A stretch of DNA of 6,239 bases. Source: Candidatus Phaeomarinibacter sp. Lineage in GTDB: Bacteria; Pseudomonadota; Alphaproteobacteria; CGMCC-115125. The notes beneath the pieces were generated by a model. That model was not told the origin of the DNA. It ran no database searches and saw only the letters and a list, made by a program, of their open reading frames with translations. Positions 1 through 6,032 of the stretch are shown piece by piece (the first letter of the stretch is position 1; every line of letters starts with the position of its first letter). The position numbers and the translations under genes were made by a program. The stretch spans positions 1-6,239 of the forward strand of contig JANQMQ010000347.1 of NCBI GenBank assembly GCA_028279995.1, in the 5' to 3' direction.

Positions 1-347
1 ACGTTGAGCTGGTTCTGCGACTGGCCACGGATCACCGGCTCAAGCCCGTGCCCGCCAAACCGTCCTGCCGTCACGCCGGGCGCGCTGCGCAGGAAGGACC
101 CGCCATCTGAGTGCGGCGTGCGCGGTGGGGAGGCGTGATGGTCGATATCGGTCTGCGCCGGCATGCTCATGCGCGGGGCATAGACGGTGATCGCAGGCAA
201 GGACATCAAGCCTCGGGTGGAGGTCCCTGACGACGGACTTGTCGCCTCATCGGCGTCTGCCTGGGCCAGGGCCGGCATCGCGGTCGTGGTGAGAAGGCAG
301 GTCGTCAGGGCCGCAAACATGCGCGGCGATACAAACTTGAAGGACAC
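1..347 (-). CDS. TonB-dependent copper receptor (OprC/NosA type), N-terminal part
   Basis: Partial gene: the first 115 codons are present and the rest lies beyond the left edge. The product would be an outer-membrane beta-barrel receptor driven by TonB/ExbBD. A signal peptide spans about residues 1-30, ending PALAQA, followed by a TonB-box-like LPAITVYAPR at 50-59. The plug domain then begins with SDGGSFLRSAPGV (80-92) and GGHGLEPVIRGQSQNQLN (98-115). The order DG-x-x-(Y/F)L-x-x-(A/I)PG, then a G-rich stretch, then P-V-x-RG, is the style I know from TonB-dependent copper receptors such as OprC and NosA. The GTG start is chosen because AGGAG lies 7 nt upstream; an in-frame ATG at 320 would leave a shorter signal peptide. 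It is separated from the upstream beta-barrel gene by 113 nt containing a hairpin. Receptor class is sure; copper as substrate is likely, not proven. Confidence 0.82.
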   Translation of the reverse strand, partial: MSFKFVSPRMFAALTTCLLTTTAMPALAQADADEATSPSSGTSTRGLMSLPAITVYAPRMSMPAQTDIDHHASPPRTPHSDGGSFLRSAPGVTAGRFGGHGLEPVIRGQSQNQLN

Positions 348-354
348 AACAGAA

Positions 355-359
355 CTCCT
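355..359 (-). promoter_or_regulatory. Ribosome binding site fixing the GTG start at 347
   Basis: AGGAG on the minus strand, 7 nt before GTG. This strong Shine-Dalgarno match decides between the GTG at 347 and the in-frame ATG at 320. Confidence 0.7.
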
Positions 360-391
360 GGGTGCGCGGGCCTCCCTGCAGGCGCGACGAA

Positions 392-405
392 TTGAACAAC
401 TTCAA
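392..405. promoter_or_regulatory. Short inverted repeat TTGAA-N4-TTCAA, possible operator
   Basis: A perfect 5-bp inverted repeat with a 4-nt spacer lies in the 113-nt gap, 45 nt upstream of the GTG start of the copper-type receptor gene. The position would suit an operator or part of a promoter for that gene. Arms this short arise often by chance and I do not recognise the motif as the site of a named copper regulator, so this is a weak call. Confidence 0.2.
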
Positions 406-416
406 AGGTGAGAAGG

Positions 417-454
417 GCCGGACGTTGCGGTCTCTCCAACCCGCAACGCCCGGC
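417..454 (-). terminator. Strong hairpin just after the beta-barrel gene, possible terminator or 3' stabiliser
   Basis: In the minus-strand RNA, GCCGGGCGTTGCGG pairs with CCGCAACGTCCGGC: 14 bp with one G-U wobble, around a 10-nt loop. The stem starts 6 nt after the stop codon of the beta-barrel gene. The sequence that follows it (CCCTTCTCACCTTTG) is pyrimidine-rich but has no proper U-run. It may therefore be a weak intrinsic terminator, a stop for 3' exonucleases, or an attenuator ahead of the copper-type receptor gene. The hairpin is seen directly; its role is inferred. Confidence 0.5.
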
Positions 455-460
455 ATCTTT

Positions 461-1573
461 CTAGAACGCGTATTGCCAGCCGGCTGTCAGCGTCCAGTCG
501 CGTTTCATCTGCGGGCCGTTGAGGTCCTGCACGACGGGCATGGAGGCTTCGATAGCCAAGCGGTGGCCACGGATGATGCCTTCCTGTCCAACGAGATTGA
601 CGCCGATGCCGGCTTCCAGAAAGCGGCCGCCATGGTTGCTCGGGTCAGCGGTCTGGACCGGCCCCATGATGCGGGCATCCTGACCGGACACCTTGCCGAT
701 CGTTTCAGCCTTCAGGCGAAGGGACGTGGAGATCCAGGGGGCGAACTGATAGGCGCCCCAGGTGGTGAACTCGCCCACATTGCCAAGCTGATACTCTTCG
801 TTGTTCCTGCCGCTGCGCAGGGTGGCCAGCACCTGGCCGCCCCACGAGATGTCGCCGGAGCGGTCCGTGTAGGTAATGCCGGGGATCACGTCGACAGTCC
901 CTGAGCCAAGCTGCATCGGGTAAGGCAGACGCACGGTCTGCACCATGCCCATGGGCGTCAGGATCTGGTCTTCTTCCTTGATGGAACCGGTCGGCAGGCT
1001 GACCCCGATGTTGAGATGCACTTTGGTGTTGTTCTCATCGTGCAGCCGCACAAGGGCAGACACTCTTGTGTCCCCGAAACCTTCCGCCACGGTGGTGAAG
1101 CCGCCGATCTGCGTGGTGCCGGCAGGGTTGAAGGTGATGTGGTCCATCTCCTTCTTCATATACATGCCCATGACCATCAGCGTGACGACATCATTGGGGG
1201 CGTACATGGCACCGAGCATGTGCATGTCCATCACCATTTCCGTGGGGATGATGCGCAGACGCGGTGGCTGGCCGGGCATGCCGAAGAAGCGGTTTGGGGT
1301 GGCCAGCACCTCGGCATTGGACAGATCGTCCGTGCCGTCGCGTACATCCGACATGTCCATGCGCTTGTAGCGGTAGGAGAACATGATTTCTCCTTCCTTG
1401 TGCATGTGGTCGCCCATCACGCTGATGGGGGCGTGACCATCCGCGCGGATTTCGCTGGGGGCGGAGTGATCGATGCCGTCATGCGCCGCTGCTGGCGCGG
1501 TGAAAGCGAATGCGGCAACACAGGTTGCTGCCGTCAGGCCCTTGAGACCTGTCAGTCGGGTGTAAGTCATCAT
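461..1573 (-). CDS. Met-rich exported outer-membrane beta-barrel protein (putative transporter)
   Basis: A 370-residue protein with a signal peptide (about 1-30, ending TAPAAA before HDGIDH) and a C-terminal WQYAF, the terminal aromatic residue expected of outer-membrane barrels. The mature part alternates polar and hydrophobic residues in strand-like blocks. I recognise it as one of the proteins usually annotated only as 'transporter', broadly like the MetA-pathway phenol-degradation barrel group; its substrate is not established. It is strikingly Met-rich: 16 Met fall between residues 53 and 143, with clusters such as MGDHMH and MVMDMHM. This would suit Cu(I) binding or passage. The start is the first of two adjacent ATGs, with AAAAGGA upstream; ATG at 1570 is equally possible. 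An ATG at 1612, overlapping the previous stop as ATGA, would add 13 residues before the signal peptide and is less likely. It follows the PepSY gene by 35 nt, clearly in the same operon. Confidence 0.85.
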   Translation of the reverse strand: MMTYTRLTGLKGLTAATCVAAFAFTAPAAAHDGIDHSAPSEIRADGHAPISVMGDHMHKEGEIMFSYRYKRMDMSDVRDGTDDLSNAEVLATPNRFFGMPGQPPRLRIIPTEMVMDMHMLGAMYAPNDVVTLMVMGMYMKKEMDHITFNPAGTTQIGGFTTVAEGFGDTRVSALVRLHDENNTKVHLNIGVSLPTGSIKEEDQILTPMGMVQTVRLPYPMQLGSGTVDVIPGITYTDRSGDISWGGQVLATLRSGRNNEEYQLGNVGEFTTWGAYQFAPWISTSLRLKAETIGKVSGQDARIMGPVQTADPSNHGGRFLEAGIGVNLVGQEGIIRGHRLAIEASMPVVQDLNGPQMKRDWTLTAGWQYAF

Positions 1574-1579
1574 TCGATG

Positions 1580-1586
1580 TCCTTTT
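1580..1586 (-). promoter_or_regulatory. Ribosome binding site for the beta-barrel gene
   Basis: AAAAGGA on the minus strand, 6 nt before ATG at 1573 and 9 nt before ATG at 1570. It favours this pair of starts over the ATGA-coupled ATG at 1612. Confidence 0.6.
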
Positions 1587-1608
1587 GAATTGATGAGGAA
1601 TTTCCGGG

Positions 1609-2901
1609 TCATGCGATGTTCCATCTCGCGTAGACGTACTCGCCCGCCAGAATGATCAGGACAGACAGCCCGAACAGCGGGAGGAACACGGCGAGGGCAG
1701 TCCCCACTGCCAGAACGCCGGGTGAAACTTTGATGTCGTTGGGCACTCCGGGTGCGCCAATGCCTTTGGGAGGTTTGCGTGTCAGCCACATGATGGGGCC
1801 GGTGAGGGCGAGACCGATGACCGCGAAAACCGCGAGCAGGTTGATGATCTGATTGGCCGGTCCGAACAGTCGGCCCTCATGAAAATGCACGCCGATGGAA
1901 GACGCCCGGCCGAGCACGCCCATGTCGTCCCAGCGCAGGTCCTTCAGGACATCACCGGAGCGCTTGTCCAGAAACACATAGGCAACGTCCTGCGGCGCTC
2001 CGCCATGGCGCAGCGGCATGGCCACGAATACGCCGTTTGCAAACCATGGATACTCAATGCGATAGGCGTAGCGCACATCACGATCGGCCATCGTGGCCAT
2101 GATGGTGTTCATGCTGATGTCCGGCAGCGATGCGTCGCTCACGGAGTGCGGGCGTTCAGCAAAAATCGCTGCCGGAAATCCTTCCCCCAGCGCCTTTCCG
2201 GTCGCCGAAAAACCAGCGCCCCAGACGGCCGACCACGGCAGGCCGGAGAGGATAATGGCCACGATCCAGAGCCCGGCCCAGGCGCCTGGGACAGCGTGCA
2301 TCTCGCGCCAGAACGGGCGACCGCGGCGGTTGAGTTTCGGCAGGACCGTGCCCTGATTGCGCTGTCGGCGCGGCCACCACAGATAGAACCCGGTCACGAT
2401 CATCACCAACGTCCATGACGCGACCAGTTCGACGATGATCTCACCCGGTTTGCCGATCAACAGGCCGCCATGGAGCGACTTGACGATGTTCATCAGCCGC
2501 CAGTCTTCATTGACGGTACCGATCATCTGGTTGGTGCCGGGGTCGAGAAAAGCCGTCAGCTTGTCACCACTCCCCGTGGTCAGCACCACCTGTGCAGATT
2601 GCTCAGGCGCATGGGGTGGCTGGTAGGAATGGACTCTTTGCCCACCCAGTTGGGCTGCCGCCGTGGCGATCAGGGCGTCGTGATCAACGGGGCCGCCATA
2701 CGGAGCTGTCAGATAGAGCCGATCCCCGTACAGGGCATCCTCGATCTGCGGCTGCATGAGATACATGCCGCCGGTTGCTGCCATGATGAGCAGGATCGGG
2801 GAGATGATCAGCCCGGCGTAAAAATGCCACCACCAGACCGCGTTGTAGTAACGCGGTCTGGTGGCAGCAGTGCCGGAAGGTGCAAGCGTGCCTGAGGTCA
2901 A
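1609..2901 (-). CDS. PepSY-associated TM-helix membrane protein, reductase-like
   Basis: A 430-residue inner-membrane protein of the PepSY_TM (PiuB/FoxB-like) family, whose studied members act as haem-bearing reductases in iron-siderophore uptake. Membrane segments lie at about 27-49, 155-176, 205-228, 350-374 and 396-425, with large periplasmic loops between helices 1-2 and 3-4. Conserved family features are WWWHFYAG (H26), SLHGGLL (H144), GFYLWWPRR (172-179), REMHAVPGAWAG (H202) and VHFHEGRLFG (H339, H341). The histidines are candidate haem ligands. The start is TTG, overlapping the stop of the upstream receptor gene as TTGA. GGTGA lies just upstream, and no in-frame ATG or GTG precedes the conserved first helix. 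The overlap implies translational coupling. With a PCuAC gene in the operon the substrate could be Cu(II) or a copper complex rather than iron; that is inference. The 5' end of the coding region contains a terminator-like hairpin. Confidence 0.9.
   Translation of the reverse strand: MTSGTLAPSGTAATRPRYYNAVWWWHFYAGLIISPILLIMAATGGMYLMQPQIEDALYGDRLYLTAPYGGPVDHDALIATAAAQLGGQRVHSYQPPHAPEQSAQVVLTTGSGDKLTAFLDPGTNQMIGTVNEDWRLMNIVKSLHGGLLIGKPGEIIVELVASWTLVMIVTGFYLWWPRRQRNQGTVLPKLNRRGRPFWREMHAVPGAWAGLWIVAIILSGLPWSAVWGAGFSATGKALGEGFPAAIFAERPHSVSDASLPDISMNTIMATMADRDVRYAYRIEYPWFANGVFVAMPLRHGGAPQDVAYVFLDKRSGDVLKDLRWDDMGVLGRASSIGVHFHEGRLFGPANQIINLLAVFAVIGLALTGPIMWLTRKPPKGIGAPGVPNDIKVSPGVLAVGTALAVFLPLFGLSVLIILAGEYVYARWNIA
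2820..2869 (-). terminator. Intragenic terminator-like hairpin in codons 11-28 of the PepSY gene
   Basis: In the minus-strand RNA, positions 2869-2850 pair with 2844-2825. The core is CCACCAGACCGCGTT against AACGCGGTCTGGTGG, 15 perfect base pairs. It is extended outward by two tandem G-U wobbles (2866/2828 and 2865/2829) and three Watson-Crick pairs, giving a continuous 20-bp stem with a 5-nt ACUAC loop. Five U residues (2824-2820) follow at once. Twelve pairs are G-C. On the plus strand the two wobbles would be A-C mismatches and no U-run follows, so the structure favours the sense transcript. It begins 32 nt downstream of the TTG start of the PepSY gene. The shape is that of a Rho-independent terminator; whether it terminates, attenuates or marks an RNA cut is not known. 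Confidence 0.65.
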
Positions 2902-4967
2902 AGCTTCACCCGCACGCCGGCGAAGACACGCCGTCCTTCACCCGGGTAAAACACGGATGTGTTGCCCGCGGTGTTCACGATGGTGCTGAAGGTCGAGATG
3001 AATTCCTGGTCCAGCAGATTGCGGGCATCCAGGTACAGACTCACATTTTCGGTGACATCGGCACCGGCGTTGAAACCGACAATGCCGTAGCCCGGTGCAT
3101 CGAGTGTGTTGGCGAAGTCCACGTCCGCATCACTCGCCAGCTCCCAGTCGAGGGCCGCATGCCAGCCGTCCGCGTGATCGTAGCGCACTTCTGTCTGGTA
3201 GAAGTGCTTCGGCTGTCCTGCAATGTCATTGTCGCCGAACTGGCGGTCACCATCAAAGAAATAGTCGCTGAAGGTGTACGCATTGCGCCATTGCAGATGG
3301 TCGCCCTGTGACAGCACGTCCTCGCCAAGCCGTACGGCGAGTCCCAGCTCGACGCCCTGGTGGATGGTGTCCTCGGCATTGAAGGTGGTCGCCGGAATGC
3401 CAGGCCCACGCGTGAACTGGAGCATCTCTCCGTCGATCCAGGCACGGTAGGCACTGATGTCCCACATGAAGGCCCCGGCTTCGCCACGGCTGCCGACTTC
3501 CACCGTCCAGGCCTCCTGGGCATCCACCGGGGTAAAGCCGACGGTGCCGCCCTGGGTCAGTTCACTGAACGTTGGAACCTCGTGGCTGCGGCTGACATTG
3601 GCAAAGAATTGCGTGCCCAATGTCGGTTCGTAGAGCACGCCAACCTTGGGGTTGAATGACGAGAAGGTCTTGGTGTCGCTTTCTGCCGGGCGCAGCACGT
3701 CCGTCAGGTCACGTTCGGACCAACTGAGCTGAGCACCGGTCACCAGCGCCCATTCCGGCGTGACGAAGAAGCTGTTCTCGCCATAGAGCGCCACATTGCG
3801 GGACACCTGGTCGGCATTGCCTATGAGAGCACCGCGTGAGCCGCCGACGTTCTGAAACAGCTTCGCGTCAACCTGGCCGAAATGCGTCGTGAGACCGACC
3901 CGGTAGATGTTGCGGTGCCCGCCGAGCTGATGCTCGCCGCTGGCCTGCGCAAACACACCGTAGTCGACGCTTTCCTGATCAATCAGCCCGACGAAGGGTG
4001 TAATCGGGTGGAACAGTTCCTTGACGCTGACAAAAGCACCCACGTCCAGGCTGTCGTCTTCGCCGATATCCAGCGTCGTCTTGTTGGAGAAGCGGATGGA
4101 ACGGATGTCGCGCTTCCAGTCTGAGGCAACCGCTCCGCGGGCTGCCGGATCGGGATTGTTAAGAGCATCCGACCGGCTGACGCTGCCGGGCAGTTCCTGA
4201 TCGATGACATTGGCGCTCAGGTAGAAGCGCGTCTCAGCGCTGTCGGAGAGGGCCGTTCCGAAATTGGAGTTGAACTTGACGTTCTTCTGGTCGTCATGCT
4301 CCCGGAAGCCCTGGCTCGTTGTGCCGGTGAGGCTCACGAACAGGTCCGACTTGTCGAACACGAAACCCGACTGGATGTTGGTGCGGAAGGTGGTGTTGGA
4401 GCCCGCCTCCAACCGGATCTGATGCCCCGGCTGGCTGCGGCCTGTCTTGGACACCATGTTGATGGCGCCGCCAAGCGTCGTACTGCCATATTGCAGGGCA
4501 TTGGCACCCTTGAAGACTTCCAGCCGTTGAAACGCGAGGCTGTCGGCTTCCTGAAAATCCGCCGACCCGTCTGCGAGGTTGAACGGGATGCCGTCCTGCA
4601 GAAGCGTCAGCCCACGCAGATGAAATCCACGCGAGAGCCCGGAGCCGCGAATGGACAGGCGGACCTCTTCGCCGAACCGTTTCTGCGCGAAGACGCCTGG
4701 TGTCAGGGTCAGCGTGTCCTCGAAGTTGAGCGTGTACCTGTCTTCAAAATCCTTGGCATCCACCACGGCGACGCCGCCGGGTGTTCGCTGGATCGTGCGT
4801 CTGGCGTCCGCATTGCTGGGGACGGTCTTGGTACCGGTGTCCCGGTCTGCGGTGACAACGACTGGGGGGAGGGTGACCGCGTCTGACGGGGTCTCTTCCG
4901 CCTGAGCGGATGTTGCTGCAAGTGCGCCGCTACACAGGGCACCCAACAGCAGTCTTGAACTGCGCAT
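2898..4967 (-). CDS. TonB-dependent outer-membrane receptor
   Basis: A complete 689-residue receptor, usual length for the family. The signal peptide is about residues 1-23 (ends TSAQA before EETPSD), followed by the TonB box LPPVVVTA (33-40). The plug domain runs over about 60-175, with TLTPGVF, LSIRGSG, GLTLLQDGIPFN and EVFKGANALQYG-STTLGGAINMVSK; a 22-strand-type barrel makes up the rest. RNLLDQEF and GEGRRVFAGVRVKL near the end are typical of the last strands. There is no N-terminal STN signalling domain, so it should not work through a FecR/sigma-factor pair. The substrate cannot be read from sequence: a siderophore, or a copper complex judging by neighbours. ATG at 4967 is chosen because GAGG lies 6 nt upstream; ATG at 4979 lacks a ribosome site. 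The stop overlaps the TTG start of the PepSY gene. The upstream gap to the DUF2946 gene is 90 nt and holds a hairpin. Confidence 0.93.
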   Translation of the reverse strand: MRSSRLLLGALCSGALAATSAQAEETPSDAVTLPPVVVTADRDTGTKTVPSNADARRTIQRTPGGVAVVDAKDFEDRYTLNFEDTLTLTPGVFAQKRFGEEVRLSIRGSGLSRGFHLRGLTLLQDGIPFNLADGSADFQEADSLAFQRLEVFKGANALQYGSTTLGGAINMVSKTGRSQPGHQIRLEAGSNTTFRTNIQSGFVFDKSDLFVSLTGTTSQGFREHDDQKNVKFNSNFGTALSDSAETRFYLSANVIDQELPGSVSRSDALNNPDPAARGAVASDWKRDIRSIRFSNKTTLDIGEDDSLDVGAFVSVKELFHPITPFVGLIDQESVDYGVFAQASGEHQLGGHRNIYRVGLTTHFGQVDAKLFQNVGGSRGALIGNADQVSRNVALYGENSFFVTPEWALVTGAQLSWSERDLTDVLRPAESDTKTFSSFNPKVGVLYEPTLGTQFFANVSRSHEVPTFSELTQGGTVGFTPVDAQEAWTVEVGSRGEAGAFMWDISAYRAWIDGEMLQFTRGPGIPATTFNAEDTIHQGVELGLAVRLGEDVLSQGDHLQWRNAYTFSDYFFDGDRQFGDNDIAGQPKHFYQTEVRYDHADGWHAALDWELASDADVDFANTLDAPGYGIVGFNAGADVTENVSLYLDARNLLDQEFISTFSTIVNTAGNTSVFYPGEGRRVFAGVRVKL

Positions 4968-4973
4968 ACCTAG

Positions 4974-4978
4974 CCTCA
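4974..4978 (-). promoter_or_regulatory. Ribosome binding site fixing the receptor start at 4967
   Basis: TGAGG on the minus strand, 6 nt before ATG at 4967. It overlaps the alternative ATG at 4979, which has no purine-rich site of its own. Confidence 0.55.
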
Positions 4979-4995
4979 TTCAATCTGGAAACACA

Positions 4996-5035
4996 CAGAG
5001 CAGCCCGGCACGACACGCGTGCGGGTGCAGCTCTG
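4996..5035 (-). promoter_or_regulatory. Hairpin in the DUF2946-receptor gap
   Basis: An outer stem of 6 bp (CAGAGC/GCTCTG) encloses an inner stem of 8 bp with one bulged base (CCCGCACG against CGTG-C-CGGG) and a 5-nt loop. The two stems are separated by a small internal loop. It fills most of the 90-nt gap and ends 28 nt before the receptor start codon. A T-rich stretch (CTTTCTTTCAGTTTCTGTTTTG) precedes it and only TGTGTTT follows, so it is a poor intrinsic terminator. It could be an attenuator, an RNA-processing or stability element, or a structure affecting translation of the receptor gene. Confidence 0.45.
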
Positions 5036-5057
5036 CAAAACAGAAACTGAAAGAAAG

Positions 5058-5489
5058 TCAGGCTATGTGGGGTGGTGCGCGGGGCGGGAAGGAGAAGCTG
5101 CGCGGCTCTGTGTAGGCCGGGCGGGCACCAACCGGACGGTCGGTGCGAGTGTCCAGATAGGTTACCGGGACATGCAGGTCAGCGGAGGCTGTATCAATGG
5201 CAACCGTCATCACGGAGTGGATGGCAAGGTCACACGCCGTGCGGGGCATCTCGGGTACGTCACCTTCAGCCGTATCCATGCCCAGGTCACGTGCGTCCAT
5301 GACCACCGGTCCATGAACCGTACAGATGACGATTTCGAAGGGCTCGGCTTCGGCTGCTGCGAGAGCCGTAGTAACGGGCATTACGGCGGCGAGGGAGAAG
5401 GCAGCCAGATGCACGGCAAGCGCCAGCAGGCCCACAAGGGCAGTGCCCCTGCGCCTGAAGCGCCGTCGTATCTGATTGCCTTGTCGCAT
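5058..5489 (-). CDS. DUF2946-type small envelope protein
   Basis: A 143-residue protein of unproven function. It has a basic N-terminus (RRRFRRR, 8-14), one hydrophobic segment (about 16-47, ending TTALAAAEA) that could be a signal peptide or anchor, then a short mature part. The block FEIVICTVHGP (51-61), the later CDLAIH (86-91) and the C-terminal FSFPPRAPP (132-140) match the layout I know from DUF2946 proteins, which are common beside copper-linked genes and receptors. Those usually carry a CPxC-like pair in the second block; here only Cys86 is present, with Cys56, His59 and His91 as the other possible metal ligands. ATG at 5489 is preferred; a TTG at 5504 would add five residues. It follows the PCuAC gene by 27 nt, the same transcript. 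A role in periplasmic copper handling is inferred from context only. Confidence 0.75.
   Translation of the reverse strand: MRQGNQIRRRFRRRGTALVGLLALAVHLAAFSLAAVMPVTTALAAAEAEPFEIVICTVHGPVVMDARDLGMDTAEGDVPEMPRTACDLAIHSVMTVAIDTASADLHVPVTYLDTRTDRPVGARPAYTEPRSFSFPPRAPPHIA
5125..5146 (-). repeat. Small inverted repeat inside the DUF2946 gene
   Basis: GCACCGACC and GGTTGGTGC pair in the sense RNA over 9 bp, including one G-U wobble, around a GUCC loop, near codons 115-121. No U-run follows. It may be chance, since the stem is short and GC-rich. Confidence 0.3.
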
Positions 5490-5516
5490 GGGCCCCCGCC
5501 CCAAAGTCAGTCCGTG

Positions 5517-6032
5517 CTAGTGACCGCTATGATCCATGTCACCATGGTCCATATTGTCGTGGTCCATTCCGCCGTGCGCCTGGCCGCCGAGGCTACTACC
5601 CGTCGCGACCACGGTCACGTCGACGCTGATGTCACCTGCCTGCTCAAAGGTCAAGGTCAGCGGGAAGCTGCCGCCGTCTTTGAGTGGCTCTGTGATTTCA
5701 AACAGCATGATGTGCTTGCCGCCGGGCTCCAGTGTCACCGCGTCGCGCGCCGGAACGCCAATGGCATCGACCTTGCGCATCCGCATGATCTCGCCGTCTT
5801 TTTCATGGGTATGCAGCTCGGTGGTGGCGGCCGCAGGCGTGGACGCGGAGATCAGACGATCCGATCCACCCTCATTGCGGATCACAAGATAGGCGGCCCC
5901 GGTGGTGCTGGTGCCGATTGTTTCGCGGGCAAATGGCTCTTCAACGGTGATGTCGCTCGCGCCCCCGTCGGAGCAGGCAGCGATTGCCAGCGGCGTCATC
6001 AGCGTCACGGCAAGCAGAATGCGGCGGATCAT
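5517..6032 (-). CDS. PCuAC-family copper chaperone with lipobox and Met/His tail
   Basis: A 171-residue periplasmic Cu(I)-binding protein (PCuAC, formerly DUF461; PcuC/PccA-like). Members deliver copper, notably to the CuA or CuB site of cytochrome oxidase. The diagnostic motif H-x10-M-x21-H-x-M is exact: His74, Met85, His107, Met109. The signal sequence (1-19) ends in IAAC, a lipobox with Cys20, so the protein is probably membrane-anchored, whereas many family members are soluble. The cupredoxin-like core spans about 28-145. The C-terminal tail (153-171) repeats MDH three times among further Met and His residues, a second likely copper site seen in part of the family. The ATG has AAGGGG 7 nt upstream. 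It is the first gene of the apparent copper operon, and the DUF2946 gene follows 27 nt after its stop. Identification is firm; which target it serves here is unknown. Confidence 0.95.
   Translation of the reverse strand: MIRRILLAVTLMTPLAIAACSDGGASDITVEEPFARETIGTSTTGAAYLVIRNEGGSDRLISASTPAAATTELHTHEKDGEIMRMRKVDAIGVPARDAVTLEPGGKHIMLFEITEPLKDGGSFPLTLTFEQAGDISVDVTVVATGSSLGGQAHGGMDHDNMDHGDMDHSGH

Noticed and set aside
362..904. Open frame of 180 codons on the plus strand
   Set aside because: It lies opposite the beta-barrel gene, has no recognisable domain, and such antisense frames are common in high-GC DNA.
1574..1789. Long N-terminal extension of the beta-barrel gene reading back into the PepSY gene
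   Set aside because: It overlaps the end of a well-supported gene, has no transporter-like or signal sequence, and a good ribosome site and signal peptide start at 1573.
2277..2290. Perfect 14-bp palindrome CCCAGGCGCCTGGG in the PepSY gene
   Set aside because: It encodes the conserved PGAWA segment, has no loop, and a 7-bp half-site is expected about once by chance in a GC-rich window of this size.
3554..3575. GTTCA-C-TGAAC inverted repeat inside the receptor gene
   Set aside because: Short arms within a coding region; no sign of function.
4296..4886. Open frame of 196 codons on the plus strand
   Set aside because: It runs opposite the plug domain of the TonB receptor and has no features of its own.
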